64,000 nt of DNA from BOG-908 sp963795825 (GCA_963795825.1 CAWCIW010000001.1:868001-932000); one strand, 5' to 3'; numbered from the stretch's first letter, positions 42,453 through 51,640 are shown. Notes: generated from the sequence alone by a model not told the origin. Numbers and translations: made by a program.

Positions 42453-42774
42453 AAGAGGGGTCCTCGTTCGTCTCATAAATTGGAATACAAATATTTAACG
42501 AGAAATGCAAGTCTTTTTTTATAGAATAACGATTCATAAACGCACGAATGCGTGTGCTTATGATTTCGGTGTCGTTAGGAGTAAGGGCGTCGTCCGGATC
42601 GCGGGATGCGGTAGGAAGGCGAGCTTCGAACGTCGCCTGACGCAGCCGCCCAAGGTTTGGGCGCTGGCGGGGGCTGCCTGATCGGATGGCGTGGTCGAAT
42701 GCGGCCGCTGCCACGGCTCATGCGGGTGCCCGGTGATGGCTCGGCGCCCTCGCCGGGCACCGGGCGCCGGCGCC
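42453..42774. other. Intergenic region upstream of the PEP-CTERM gene
   Basis: 42480-42560 is AT-rich (tttttttatagaataac) and likely carries the leftward promoter. Near 42726-42775 there are two strong stems: GTGCCCGG/CCGGGCAC, and the perfect palindrome GGGCGCCGGCGCCC abutting the stop of the 2OG oxygenase gene. These may end its transcript, though no T-run follows. No gene is seen. Confidence 0.5.
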
Positions 42775-43434
42775 CTAGAGGAAGCGCTTGACCAGGGCGC
42801 TCAGATGATGCCGGCGCAGCTCCGTACGGGCGCGCGCATCGTTCGTCATGTAGTTGAGCTGGATCGAGTGGCGGGCGCCGACATAGGTGCGGTGGCCGTG
42901 ATAGGTCGTGGGGCCGTTCGGGAACACCAGCAGCGTGCCGTTGGTGGGCGGCACCTCGACGGCGTAGTCGTCCAGATCGTTTGCCGATCGTAGAAGGCGC
43001 AGGCAGCCATCCTGCTGGGTGAAGGATGGGTTCGGCGGGTTAAGATAGAGCAGCACGGTGACGCGCTTGGCCTGCGAGTCGGTATGGATCTGCCCATCTT
43101 TCGCCCGGGTGGCCAGGCGCATGGTGAGCATGGTCGGCGCGTCATCGAGGTCCAGGCCGAACTTGGCCGCGATGGCGTGGCGGAGGGCTGGGCCTTCCAG
43201 CTCGGCCATGAAAGCCTTTGCATCCGGGCCGAGCGACAGAGCGGAAGGCGGGAACGAGCCGCCGCGGTCCAGCTTCGGAAGCTGCTGATAGATGCGGGCC
43301 AGTGGCGCGGGGGGCACGAAACCCGGGACTACAACGTGGGCATACGGTGCCTCGCTTACCGGCGTGGCGGCGAGCGCCGCATAGTCCAGGACCGAATGTT
43401 CCGCGACGGTTGGGGCTGGGGCGAGTGCGCTCAT
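42775..43434 (-). CDS. 2-oxoglutarate/Fe(II)-dependent oxygenase
   Basis: The 219-residue prolyl-hydroxylase-like protein has the iron-binding H-x-D in GQIHTDSQAKRVTVLLYLN (about residues 118-120). The distal His is in TYHGHRTYVGARHSIQLNYM, with the Arg that holds 2-oxoglutarate nearby (ARHS). N-terminal YAHVVVPGFVPPAPLARIYQQLP is the usual opening strand and helix. The substrate (protein or small molecule) is unknown. It is cytoplasmic, with no signal peptide. Confidence 0.82.
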   Translation of the reverse strand: MSALAPAPTVAEHSVLDYAALAATPVSEAPYAHVVVPGFVPPAPLARIYQQLPKLDRGGSFPPSALSLGPDAKAFMAELEGPALRHAIAAKFGLDLDDAPTMLTMRLATRAKDGQIHTDSQAKRVTVLLYLNPPNPSFTQQDGCLRLLRSANDLDDYAVEVPPTNGTLLVFPNGPTTYHGHRTYVGARHSIQLNYMTNDARARTELRRHHLSALVKRFL

Positions 43435-43481
43435 GCGGCCCAGATGCCTATTCTGCCGGCCGGCTGCAAGTCAGCCCCGGC

Positions 43482-43754
43482 TCAGGTCTTGTCCCAATGG
43501 TGTACGGTGAGGACGGTGTCTGTGGAGAGAAGGTGCCCGCACGGCTTCATCTGCCGTAGCTCGGTGGGCGAGAAAGCAACGTGGGACACCAGCCGGCCGC
43601 TCATGCAGGCCACATCGCGACCGGGCAACTCCACGAACGCCTTGCGGGCCGGCGGGACGTGCGACGTCGCATATTGCGTGTCCGCCGCCGCGGCGCCGGT
43701 GGCGAGCGCGGTGGCGAAAAGGCAGGTGCACGCCAGGAGGGAGAAGGTCGACAT
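43482..43754 (-). CDS. Small secreted hypothetical protein
   Basis: The 90-residue product starts at ATG 43754. A clear signal peptide (FSLLACTCLFATALATGAAAA) precedes a mature chain of about 66 residues with two Cys (ACMSGR, KPCGHLL) that could form a disulfide, and a His/Trp end (TVHHWDKT). No family is recognised. It is upstream of the 2OG oxygenase gene on the same strand, 47 bases away. Confidence 0.55.
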   Translation of the reverse strand: MSTFSLLACTCLFATALATGAAAADTQYATSHVPPARKAFVELPGRDVACMSGRLVSHVAFSPTELRQMKPCGHLLSTDTVLTVHHWDKT

Positions 43755-43892
43755 AGTGTCCTCGGGAGCACGCTTGGATGCTGCTCACCTTGGTAACGTT
43801 GCTGACCTTCCATAAGATTAACTCATCGCGTTTCGTTGATCGGCGTGCCGCGATTTGCGCCGGCGGGCGGGGCGGGCTACTGGCCCGCCAGC

Positions 43893-45059
43893 ATGGGATC
43901 AGCTTCGCCGACGGAAGACGACGCGGCGGCACCCGGGCCGCTGGCGGCCTGGCGGGCGAAGGTCAGGTCCGGCGCGCTTACGTCGGACGACTCGCAGCGC
44001 CTGGCGGCGGAACGGCTGCAGGACCTGTTCGTGACGCTGCGGGGCTACGATCCCAGACCCGGCCAGCCACCCGGCGGCCTGCTCGGGCGGCTGCTGCGGC
44101 GCCGGCCCGCGGAGGGCGCCCATGACGGACGGCCGAACGGGCTGTATCTGGTTGGCGATGTCGGGCGTGGCAAATCCATGCTGATGGATCTGTTCTTCGA
44201 CTGCGCGGAGGTGGCGCGCAAACGGCGCATCCATTTCCACCGCTTCATGCAGGAGCAGCACGCGCGGCTGCATGCCTGGAAGCAGGCAAATCCCGAAGGG
44301 GCGGACCCGATACCGCCGCTGGCCGACCGGCTGGCAGCCGAGGCGGCGCTGCTGTGTTTCGACGAGTTCCAGGTGAACGACATCGTCGATGCGATGATAC
44401 TGGGCCGGCTGTTCGCCGCCTTGTTCGAACGCGGCGTGGTGGTTGTGGCCACCTCGAACACGCTGCCGGCCGATTTGTTTCGCGGGCGGCCGGGGCGGGA
44501 TGCGTTCCTGCCGTTCATTGCCCTGCTCGAGCAGCATCTGGACCTGCTGGTGCTGCAGGGCGAGCGCGATTTCCGCCGCGCCCGGCTGGCCGGCATGGCG
44601 GTGTGGCATGTGCCGGCCGGGGCGCGGGCGGACCGTGCGCTGGACGAGGCGTTTCGGCAGTTGACCGGCGGGGCTGCGGCCGAGCCGGATCGGCTGCTGG
44701 TGATGGGGCGTCGGCTGGACGTGCCGCTGGCCGCGGCCGGCGTGGCGCGGTTCGATTTCGCGGCTCTGTGTGGGACCGCACTCGGGGCGGGGGATTATCT
44801 TGCGCTGGCCACGCATTTCCATGCGCTGGTGCTGGACGCGGTGCCGCGGCTGTCACCGGACAATTACGACGAGGCGCGGCGATTCATCGTGCTGGTGGAC
44901 GCGCTGTACGATCACCGGGTGAAGCTGGTGGCCTCGGCGGATGCGGCGCCGGATCAATTGTATCAGCTTGGCGAGGGGGCGCAGGCGTTCGAGCGGACAG
45001 CGTCGCGGCTGGAGGAGATGCAGAGCCAGGCGTATCTGGCGCTGGCGCATCTGACCTGA
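43893..45059 (+). CDS. zapE: Cell division protein ZapE (AFG1-like ATPase)
   Basis: ZapE is a P-loop ATPase that associates with FtsZ. About 388 residues run from ATG 43893 (MGSASPTED); upstream TTG 43836 and GTG 43845 are also in frame and no ribosome binding site decides. Walker A is GDVGRGKSMLMDLF, then RIHFHRFMQEQHARLH, Walker B LLCFDEFQVNDIVDAMIL, then VVATSNTLPADLFRG. The C-terminal part (DYLALATHFHALVLDAVPRLSPDNYDEARRFIVLVDALYD) is typical. lexA follows after 141 bases with its own SOS box. Confidence 0.93.
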   Translation: MGSASPTEDDAAAPGPLAAWRAKVRSGALTSDDSQRLAAERLQDLFVTLRGYDPRPGQPPGGLLGRLLRRRPAEGAHDGRPNGLYLVGDVGRGKSMLMDLFFDCAEVARKRRIHFHRFMQEQHARLHAWKQANPEGADPIPPLADRLAAEAALLCFDEFQVNDIVDAMILGRLFAALFERGVVVVATSNTLPADLFRGRPGRDAFLPFIALLEQHLDLLVLQGERDFRRARLAGMAVWHVPAGARADRALDEAFRQLTGGAAAEPDRLLVMGRRLDVPLAAAGVARFDFAALCGTALGAGDYLALATHFHALVLDAVPRLSPDNYDEARRFIVLVDALYDHRVKLVASADAAPDQLYQLGEGAQAFERTASRLEEMQSQAYLALAHLT

Positions 45060-45112
45060 GGCGCGCAGCGGATGAAGCGTGATTTATCATTAGGTTATTG
45101 ACGGACTCTGAG

Positions 45113-45127
45113 GAACCAAATTAGAAC
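45113..45127 (+). promoter_or_regulatory. Alphaproteobacterial LexA (SOS) box upstream of lexA
   Basis: GAAC at 45113-45116, a 7-base spacer (caaatta) and GAAC at 45124-45127 match the alphaproteobacterial LexA site (GTTC-N7-GTTC read from the other strand) exactly. It lies 73 bases before the lexA start, consistent with autoregulation. Confidence 0.88.
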
Positions 45128-45200
45128 ATCGGTAGAGTTGCCGGTTTGTTCACTCGCCCATGGCAATTTGGGGGCGAACGCGTAGCAAGAGGCCAAGACC

Positions 45201-45947
45201 ATGTTGACCCGCAAGCAGCACGAATTGCTGAGCTTCATCGACAGCCACCTGAAGGAGACCGGCGTTTCGCCGAGCTTCGAGGAGATGAAGGAGGCGCTGA
45301 CGCTCAGGTCCAAATCGGGCATACACCGGCTGATCTCCGCCCTCGAGGAGCGCGGGTTCCTGCGGCGGCACCATCACCGGGCGCGGGCGCTGGAGGTGGT
45401 GAAGCTGCCGGAGAACATGGCGCATCATCCGCTGCCGGTGCGCCGCGACGTGAGCAAGGCCGTGCCGGCGGCCGCGCCGGAGCCTGCGCCCGGCTTCGTG
45501 GCCAACGTGATACGCGGGGATTTCTCGTCGAAGCTGCCCGGCGTGCGCGCGGCGAACGATGCCGCTGCCATTTCCATGCCGCTGTATGGGCGGATCGCCG
45601 CGGGCCAGGCGATCGAGGCGCTGCGCGACGATGGCGTGCAGATCGAGGTGCCAATGGCGATGCTCGGCGCGGGCGAGCATTTCGCGCTGGAAGTGGCCGG
45701 CGACTCGATGATCGAGGCGGGCATACTCGACGGCGACACGGTGATCATACGCAAGGGCGACATGGCGGAGACCGGCCAGATCGTGGTGGCGCTGATCGAC
45801 GGCAACGAGGTGACGCTGAAGCGCATACGCAAGCGCGGCAACTCTATCGCGCTGGAGCCGGCCAACGCGAAATACGAGCCGCGGCTGCTGCCGGCCGACC
45901 AGGTGCGCGTGCAGGGACGGCTGGTGGCGTTGCTGCGGAAGTATTAA
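45201..45947 (+). CDS. lexA: SOS-response repressor LexA
   Basis: The 248-residue LexA starts at ATG 45201 (MLTRKQHELLSFIDSHLKETGVSPSFEEM), the alphaproteobacterial DNA-binding domain. The self-cleavage bond is Ala-Gly in GRIAAGQAIEA (about 134-135), the catalytic Ser is in AGDSMIEAGI (about 169), and Lys in NEVTLKRI (about 207). The linker of about 40 residues is Pro/Ala-rich. After DNA damage RecA filaments trigger cleavage and derepression. The GAAC-N7-GAAC box lies upstream. Confidence 0.97.
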   Translation: MLTRKQHELLSFIDSHLKETGVSPSFEEMKEALTLRSKSGIHRLISALEERGFLRRHHHRARALEVVKLPENMAHHPLPVRRDVSKAVPAAAPEPAPGFVANVIRGDFSSKLPGVRAANDAAAISMPLYGRIAAGQAIEALRDDGVQIEVPMAMLGAGEHFALEVAGDSMIEAGILDGDTVIIRKGDMAETGQIVVALIDGNEVTLKRIRKRGNSIALEPANAKYEPRLLPADQVRVQGRLVALLRKY

Positions 45948-45957
45948 GCCTGGCTGC

Positions 45958-46582
45958 ATGAGCAGCGATCCGCATTTCTACGAACCCGCGCAGGGCCATG
46001 GGCTGGCGCACGATCCGTTCAACGCGATCGTGGCGCCGCGGCCGATCGGCTGGGTGTCGACGCGGGGGGCCAACGGTTCGGTGAACCTGGCGCCCTATAG
46101 TTTCTTCAACGCGTTCAATTACCACCCGCCGATCATCGGTTTCTCCAGCGTGGGCGACAAGCATACGCTGCGCAATGCGCGCGAGACGGGTGTGTTCGTG
46201 TGGAACCTGGCGACGCGCGAGCTGGCCGCGGCAGATGAATGCCAGCAGCGCGGATGCGCCTTATGGCGAGAATGAGTTCTTGTTGGCGGGGGTGACGGAG
46301 GCTGCGTGTCGGTTGGTGGATGCGCCGCGGGTTTTGGAGAGTTTGGTGAATTTCGAGTGTCGTGTGGCTGATATCGTGCAGCTGCGGGGGGCTGGGGGTG
46401 CTGCGGTGTCGGCCTGGCTGGTTCTGGGCGAGGTGGTTGGGGTGCATATCGCGCGGCGGGCTTTGGTGGATGGGGTGTTTGATACGTTTGGGGTGGGGAT
46501 CATCCAGCGTGGGGGTGGGCCTACGGCTTATGCGGAGATCGGGGCGGGGGCTCGGTTTGATTTGACGCGGCCGGGGGGGTAG
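45958..46582 (+). pseudogene. Flavin reductase-like (FMN-binding split barrel) protein, frameshifted
   Basis: The first frame (ATG 45958: MSSDPHFYEPAQGHGLAHDPFNAIVAPRPIGWVST, NLAPYSFFNAFNYHPPIIGFSS) stops after TRELAA. The next frame continues with QMNASSADAPYGENEFLLAGVTEAACRLVDAPRVLESLVNFECRV to a TAG ending 46582. One extra G in GCCGCGGCAG near 46230 explains the break. Restored length is about 207 residues, normal for DIM6/NTAB-type flavoproteins. It starts 10 bases after lexA. The second half is G/T-rich on the top strand. Confidence 0.85.
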
Positions 46583-46587
46583 GCGTT

Positions 46588-46672
46588 AGGCAAAGCCTTC
46601 TTTTCTGAAGAAAAGAAGCAAAAGACTTTTGATCGTGCTGTCGCGGTGTTTTCTGGATGGTTTCGGGTTTTG
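46588..46672. repeat. Half intergenic palindromic element, GTGCTGTCGCGG subtype
   Basis: GCAAAGCCTTCTTTTC, loop, GAAAAGAAG, CAAAAGACTTTTG, then GTGCTGTCGCGGTGTTTTC TGGATGG. The extension matches that after the half element at 39291-39376. It begins 6 bases after the flavin reductase stop. Confidence 0.8.
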
Positions 46673-46680
46673 ACTCTGGG

Positions 46681-47142
46681 TTAGGTTGCTTCTGGTTTGG
46701 TTTTGAAGGGCAGGCTCTTGCGGTCTGGCGGGCACCACTGGCGCCTTGCTTCGACGCTGAACAAGGTTGTTTGCGTCCAGTACTCGCCTAGCCAGTTCGG
46801 GTCTCCCAGGACTGTCTGCAGCAACTCATTGCAGATCACGTGCAACTCGGCCTCTTTGTGTTTGGTTAGAAAATCTTGAGCGGCGGCTATCGACGCCTGG
46901 GTTATCGTTTCGTGATAGCCGGCTGTCGGCGTGTTCTCAACGCCGGTGGCCTGGTTGTAGGCTCTTATATGGCCGGGCAGGTCACGCGCGGCCTCCAGAT
47001 CGGGACGGCAAGCGAGCACCCACAAGGTTGCTGCGAAATGCCCGGCATGGGTCCATTCCGCTTTCGGCAACGTGCAGTCGAGCAGGCCTCTGCCGATGCG
47101 GGCGACTTCTTCCTGGCTGGTGAAGCTGTGGTGGCTGTGCAT
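46681..47142 (-). CDS. Conserved hypothetical protein
   Basis: The 153-residue protein, from ATG 47142, has an N-terminal half (SQEEVARIGRGLLDCTLPKAEWTHAGHFAATLWVLACRP) and a second half (YNQATGVENTPTAGYHETITQASIAAAQDFL) that look like a compact helical protein with conserved His residues (HAGH, YHET). It is cytoplasmic. I recognise this as a recurring uncharacterised proteobacterial type but no function. It is convergent with the flavin reductase remnant, with a half repeat between. Confidence 0.65.
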   Translation of the reverse strand: MHSHHSFTSQEEVARIGRGLLDCTLPKAEWTHAGHFAATLWVLACRPDLEAARDLPGHIRAYNQATGVENTPTAGYHETITQASIAAAQDFLTKHKEAELHVICNELLQTVLGDPNWLGEYWTQTTLFSVEARRQWCPPDRKSLPFKTKPEAT

Positions 47143-47385
47143 GGCGGGGTGTTGTTCGGATGCTCGGGTGGTTGACGTTGATACGATCGGCTCGGCGGCT
47201 TTGTTTGATGACGCTCCGCTGATTTAGACAAACGTCGGGTTCGGCAACAGGTCAAGCTTCGACCTGGCCAGTTCATGTGGCATTTGACGGGTCTGCTGCC
47301 GTTGGTATCGGGTCGGGCGGCGATCAGGACGAGTTCGTTGCGGTTCGGGTTTGCTGGGAAAGACCGTTTGACGCTGGCGCGCGGG

Positions 47386-47781
47386 TCAGGGTTTTGCTTG
47401 GGCCAGGGGGGTGGTTGGGTAGAGGAGCGCGCCTGCAAGACTGCAGGGCAGCGCTATGAGTGTTGCGATTGCCCAGAGGGTCAGGGGCTGGTGTTCGGTG
47501 GCGGCCACCGCGAGGGCGATCAGGGTTGTTAGCGCGGATGTTGCGGCTGCGGGGCGTAGGGTTCGGGTGGCCCAGGGCGTGTAGCTGGCCAGCGAGGCGG
47601 CCCACCACGCGAAGGGTAGAAGTAGGGCGTAGTAGAGAGGGTTTGTTCTGTCGGCTGCGCGGGTTGGGGGAAGTACGACACCGATAAGGGCGAGTATGGC
47701 GGCTACGCCGGCGACTATGACGAGCAGGACTGTGGCGGCGGTGCGTTTGTCGCGTCGAAATCCTACGCTGCGCTTGGTCAT
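47386..47781 (-). CDS. Small hypothetical membrane protein
   Basis: The 131-residue protein, start ATG 47781, has four membrane segments (VLLVIVAGVAAILALIGVVLP, YYALLLPFAWWAASLASY, ALTTLIALAVAA, LWAIATLIALPCSLAGALLY) and a basic cytoplasmic N-terminus (MTKRSVGFRRDKR). No family is recognised. Top-strand G/T skew is strong. It borders the AT-richer island that begins at about 47800. Confidence 0.6.
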   Translation of the reverse strand: MTKRSVGFRRDKRTAATVLLVIVAGVAAILALIGVVLPPTRAADRTNPLYYALLLPFAWWAASLASYTPWATRTLRPAAATSALTTLIALAVAATEHQPLTLWAIATLIALPCSLAGALLYPTTPLAQAKP

Positions 47782-47831
47782 TCTTTTGATACTGCTCGAT
47801 TATTTAGCAACTTGCTATATTTCATAGTTTT

Positions 47832-48095
47832 CTACTTTTTGGTAGGCCGAGAACGAATTGCAGCATTTGCTCGACCGGAGTAGCTGGCGATGCCAAAATC
47901 GAAACTCGGTGTGAGAGCGGCACTGAACTGGAGAGAGAAGCATCTTCGAACCGTCCACCGGATATATTCCAACATATCACCACGACCATCATAGAAAGCC
48001 GCCAATCTGATATTGTATCGATATAGCTGGGTCAGAATGCTAACTAGAAAAGTAAGCATCACAACCAAGCCTAATCGCGTGATGTTGGTTTGCAC
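47832..48095 (-). CDS. Hypothetical protein in AT-richer island
   Basis: The 87-residue open frame (ATG 48095) has one hydrophobic segment near the start (LGLVVMLTFLVSILTQLY) and a basic tail. Base composition is clearly lower in GC than neighbours. Nothing confirms expression. It is listed because the island otherwise holds no recognised gene and three such frames share a strand. Confidence 0.35.
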   Translation of the reverse strand: MQTNITRLGLVVMLTFLVSILTQLYRYNIRLAAFYDGRGDMLEYIRWTVRRCFSLQFSAALTPSFDFGIASYSGRANAAIRSRPTKK

Positions 48096-48182
48096 TATGT
48101 CGGATGAAGGGGAAGAGTGGTTTGAACTGAAGATGTTTTTAATAAGCCAATGATCTCAGCATCAGAAGTATGGGATCCAATA

Positions 48183-48473
48183 TCAGGCGGTCATCGACTC
48201 AATCACTCTGTTAGTTTTTTCGTCGTTAAGAATCTGCATCGCTTTATTAATTAGAAATAGCCGTTGCTCGACGCTGGTCGTTACCGGCGCCGAAATCGGC
48301 ATGGGTTCGATGGGAATGTCTGGGAGACGGATTGAAGCTAACTCCGATACGAATGAATTCAGCCCTGTTTGAGTTAGATCAACAAACCTGTTCTGGATAA
48401 CTGAAAGAAACTCCAGGCGCGCGGCTTTATTTTCGACCAGATTTACCGACACACGCTTTAACGCAGGTATCAA
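48183..48473 (-). CDS. Hypothetical protein in AT-richer island
   Basis: The 96-residue frame starts at TTG 48473 (IPALKRVSVNLVENKAARLEFLSVIQ). It is amphipathic, with two predicted helices separated by a Pro-rich link (LPDIPIEPMPISAPV), and has no membrane segment. Amino-acid composition is normal for a real protein, and AT content is higher than average. The family is unknown. Confidence 0.4.
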   Translation of the reverse strand: MIPALKRVSVNLVENKAARLEFLSVIQNRFVDLTQTGLNSFVSELASIRLPDIPIEPMPISAPVTTSVEQRLFLINKAMQILNDEKTNRVIESMTA

Positions 48474-48622
48474 CTGATGGTCCGTTATGAGCGTTTCATC
48501 GATTTTAAGGTCGGCTGGTCAGACCATCGTCTGGTATATCGTTATGCCAAGCGCTGATCGGTCCATACTTGTGTGCGGTTGTTGCAAGGCTGTTCAGTGC
48601 TAATCCAATCGAGTAGGTTCTA

Positions 48623-48931
48623 TCAGCCAGTTTTTTGTAATATTCCTTTCCTTAAGCGCCCGCTTTGTGCTGCTGCTTCCACGAATCCTTTTGTTAATCG
48701 ATCTCTTTCTCCGGCGAGTTCCGCTATGTGCTTATCGATGGTAGAGTATGAGGAAATGTCTGCTCGGGTGATCTCGGGGGCTCTGACGAAAGCGGTTGCT
48801 CCGACAGCGAGAAGCGCTACGATTAGGCCCAACGAGCCATAGGCGAATCGTTCTGGCGGAATACTCAGCACGAAGACGCGAAAAACGTCGAGCATATGGT
48901 TGTCAGGAGATATCTGCTCTAAATCAGCCAT
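48623..48931 (-). CDS. Hypothetical single-span membrane protein in AT-richer island
   Basis: The 102-residue frame starts at ATG 48931 (MADLEQISPDNHML). One membrane segment (YGSLGLIVALLAVGATAFV) is flanked by an N-terminal cytoplasmic stretch and a charged helical C-terminus (IDKHIAELAGERDRLTKGFVEAA). It is the most gene-like of the three island frames. The function is unknown. Confidence 0.45.
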   Translation of the reverse strand: MADLEQISPDNHMLDVFRVFVLSIPPERFAYGSLGLIVALLAVGATAFVRAPEITRADISSYSTIDKHIAELAGERDRLTKGFVEAAAQSGRLRKGILQKTG

Positions 48932-49102
48932 GTCGAGACTTTGCAAAGTGGTCGTGAACTTCTAATAGCATCAACTAACTAGTCATGGTCACGACATAGA
49001 TTGCGCTAGGTTTGCTGCCAAAGGGGTCTGGGGCCGACTGGCCCCAGCGGGGTCGAGGGGCAGAGCCCTCGCCTTGCCTTCCCCTACCCCAACACGCGCA
49101 CC

Positions 49103-50483
49103 CTACACCGACTGCAAATACGCGTCGTATTCCACATCCGTAACACGCCGTCGAAACTCCGCCTGCTCCTGGCGTTTGCAGGCGCTGAACAGGTCCTGGT
49201 AGTCCAGCCCCAGATGTTCGCCCATAACATCGCTCGCGTCGAACGCGTCGATGGCGTCGTCCCAATTTACCGGCAGGATCGGGTAGCCTTCGCGCTGTTC
49301 GCCATCGATCGGCGGGCCGGGGTCGATTTCGTGCGTCAACCCGTGTAGCGCGCCGGCCATTACGCCGGCGACCGCCAGGTATGGGTTGCAGTCGGCGCCG
49401 GCGACGCGGTGTTCGACGCGGGTGGCCTGGCCCGCGGTGATGACGCGTATGGCGGCGGAGCGGTTGTCGAGGCCCCAGGTGACGTTGGTGGGCGCGTGGC
49501 CGCCTGGGGTCAGGCGTCGGTAGGAATTGGCGTGTGGGGCGAGGAGCAGCATGCAGTCGGGCAGGGTGGCGAGCATGCCGCCGGTGACATGGTGCAGGCG
49601 CGAAGTTGGGGCGCCGTTGGGTTCGGCCATGATGTTGCGGCCGTGTTCGTCGAGGAGGGACATGTGGACGTGCATGCCGCTGCCGGCGAGCATGCCGTAG
49701 GGTTTGGCCATGAAGGTTGCGTCGAGGCCGTGTTGGCGGGCGACGCCTTTGACGATGCGTTTGAGCAGAAAGGCGTGGTCGGCGGCCTGCAGGGGGTCCG
49801 GGACGTGGTTGAGGTTGACCTCGTATTGGCCGGGGCCGTTTTCGCGCACGACGGTGTCGGCGGGCAGGTTCTGGCGTTCGCAGGCGTGGAAGATGTCGGC
49901 GAGGAGCGGCTCGAAGGAGTGGAGTTCGGCGATGGAGAGAACCTGGGTTTGCCAGCCGTTCCAGCGACCTTCGTGGGAGCTGGGTGGGGAGACCGGGTCG
50001 CGCGGGGTGCGGCGGCGGTCGATGATGTAGAATTCGAGTTCGGTGGCGACGACCGGGGTGAGGCGCAGGGCGGCGAACTGGGCGCAGACGCGCGCGAGCA
50101 CCTGGCGGGGGTCGGCGTAGAACGGCGTTCCGTCCTGCTGGCGCATGCTGAGGAGCACCTGCGTGGTGGGGCGGGTGAGCCAGGTGACGGGGAGCAGCGT
50201 GCCGTCGACGGGCATGCAGATGCCGTCGGGGTCGCCGGTGCCGACGGCCGAGACCGGCTTCGGGGACGTCGCAGCCCCAGACATCGAGCGCGTAGACGGA
50301 GCGGGGCAGGGCCACGCCTTTGGCGAGGACTTCGGGGATGCGTTCGGCGGGGACCCATTTGCCGCGGGCGATGCCGTTCACGTCGACGACAAAGGCCTCG
50401 AGGACGGAGGGGGCTGGCTTGCCTGGGTTAGGGGGGTAGGCGTTCGGGCTGTAGGTGGAGGGCGGCGGGGCGGTGAGATCCAA
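49103..50483 (-). pseudogene. puuA: Gamma-glutamylputrescine synthetase-like (glutamine synthetase family), frameshifted
   Basis: ATG 50483 opens the N-terminal part (SVLEAFVVDVNGIARGKWVPAERIPEVL, SVYALDVWGCDVPEAGL), then the frame breaks near 50248. The neighbouring frame carries on with AVGTGDPDGICMPVDGTLLPVTW, ELEFYIIDRR, ENGPGQYEVNLNH, FMAKPYGMLAGSGMHVHMSL (glutamate/ammonia site), RVEHRVAGADCNPYLAVAGVMAGALHG and ends at 49103. Removing one G (CTCGGCC to CTCGCC) restores about 459 residues. Neighbouring puuD and an aminotransferase support a polyamine role: gamma-glutamylation of putrescine. The gene looks otherwise intact. Confidence 0.85.
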
Positions 50484-50524
50484 TTACAAATGCTCCGTTG
50501 CTGTGGGGGGCAGGCTTGGGTGGG

Positions 50525-51436
50525 TCAGGCGGAGGCGCGCGCCTGGGTTGCCCGCGGGGCCGGCTGGCCTTGCGGCGGATCGAGGTTGTCCGGCGGCTGG
50601 CGGCGTCCTGGCGCAGGCGCGCTGGCTGCATCGGCTCCGTGGCTGGCGGGCGCGTCGTCAGGGGTGGCCGGGCGGCGGGCGTGCTGGCGCTGCTGCTGGT
50701 GGGCGCGGGCGGCGGTGCCGAAGGCGCGGAAGATGATGGTGGAGAGCGGGTCGTCCTGGTGTTGCCATTCGGGGTGCCACTGGACGCCGAGGAGGAAGGT
50801 GTCGGTGGATTTCAGGCGTATGGCTTCGGGGAGGCCGTCCGGCGCGGTGGCGTCGATGGCGAGGGGCGGGGCCAGGCGATCGATGCCCTGGTGGTGCAGC
50901 GAGTTGACCCGGGCGGTTTGCATGCCGGTGAAGCTGTGCAGCAGGCCGCCTGGCGTGAGGGTGATGTCGTGGGCGGGGGCGTATTGTTCGGCCAGCGTTC
51001 CTGGTGGGTCGCGGTGGTCGGCGAGGCCCGGGGTGGTGTGGACCGATTGCAGGAGCGTGCCGCCGAGGGCCACGTTGATTTCCTGGAAGCCGCGGCAGAT
51101 GCCGAGCGTGGGCAGGCCGGCGGCCACGGCCTGGCGGATGAGGGGCAGCGTGGTGGCGTCGCGGGCGGGGTCGGCGGGGGAGGCCGGGTCGGCCAGGGTG
51201 GCGTTGTAGAGCGACGGGGCCACGTTGCTGAGGGCGCCGGTGAGGAGCAGGCCGTCGAGCGTGGCGAGCAGGTCGGCGAGGTCCTGCGCGGTGGTGCCGG
51301 GCAGGTCGGCCGGGATGATGATGGCGCGTGCGCCGGCCCCTTGCGTGAGAGCGGCGAGATATTTGTGCTGGACGGTGTGTGTGGTGTGTTTGGACGCGGT
51401 GTTGACGTCGGCGACCACGCCGATGACGGGTTTCAT
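50525..51436 (-). CDS. puuD: Gamma-glutamyl-GABA hydrolase (peptidase C26)
   Basis: PuuD-type class I glutamine amidotransferase-fold hydrolase releases GABA from gamma-glutamyl-GABA. The 303 residues run from ATG 51436 (MKPVIGVVADVNTASKH), with a GGAG site just upstream. Catalytic Cys is in LGICRGFQEIN, and the His/Glu pair is in LGVQWHPEW. A Pro/Ala/Gln-rich tail of about 60 residues (HQQQRQHARRPATPDDAP...) follows the domain and is unusual. It is upstream of the puuA-like gene on the same strand, so the two form an operon. Confidence 0.9.
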   Translation of the reverse strand: MKPVIGVVADVNTASKHTTHTVQHKYLAALTQGAGARAIIIPADLPGTTAQDLADLLATLDGLLLTGALSNVAPSLYNATLADPASPADPARDATTLPLIRQAVAAGLPTLGICRGFQEINVALGGTLLQSVHTTPGLADHRDPPGTLAEQYAPAHDITLTPGGLLHSFTGMQTARVNSLHHQGIDRLAPPLAIDATAPDGLPEAIRLKSTDTFLLGVQWHPEWQHQDDPLSTIIFRAFGTAARAHQQQRQHARRPATPDDAPASHGADAASAPAPGRRQPPDNLDPPQGQPAPRATQARASA

Positions 51437-51586
51437 GGATGGGCTCTCCTGCAACGGGCATTGTAGCTGGATGCGGGGGCCTATGGGAAGGTTTGCCGCC
51501 ATAAGGCGACAAGCCTAGAAGGAACCGCCCCTCACTGAGGCCGACCCGTAGCCGTTTCCCGGTGAAACCGGCCGCCGCAAATGCGG

Positions 51587-51640
51587 AGGAAGCAAAAGTT
51601 TTTTGGTCCTTTTTTTCAAAAAAGGACTGCTTGCTTTCTA
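51587..51640. repeat. Half intergenic palindromic element (right arm)
   Basis: GCAAAAGTTTTTTGGTCC, then TTTTTTTCAAAAAAGGACTGCTTGC, the right arm of the family with a T/A-extended stem. It lies between divergent puuD and the aminotransferase gene, and a spurious in-frame ATG for the latter falls at its edge. Confidence 0.75.

Noticed and set aside
48975..50483. Leftward frame of 502 codons over the puuA-like gene taken as one protein
   Set aside because: After residue 80 it turns Arg/Pro-rich because it has left the true frame; the glutamine synthetase domain continues in the neighbouring frame.
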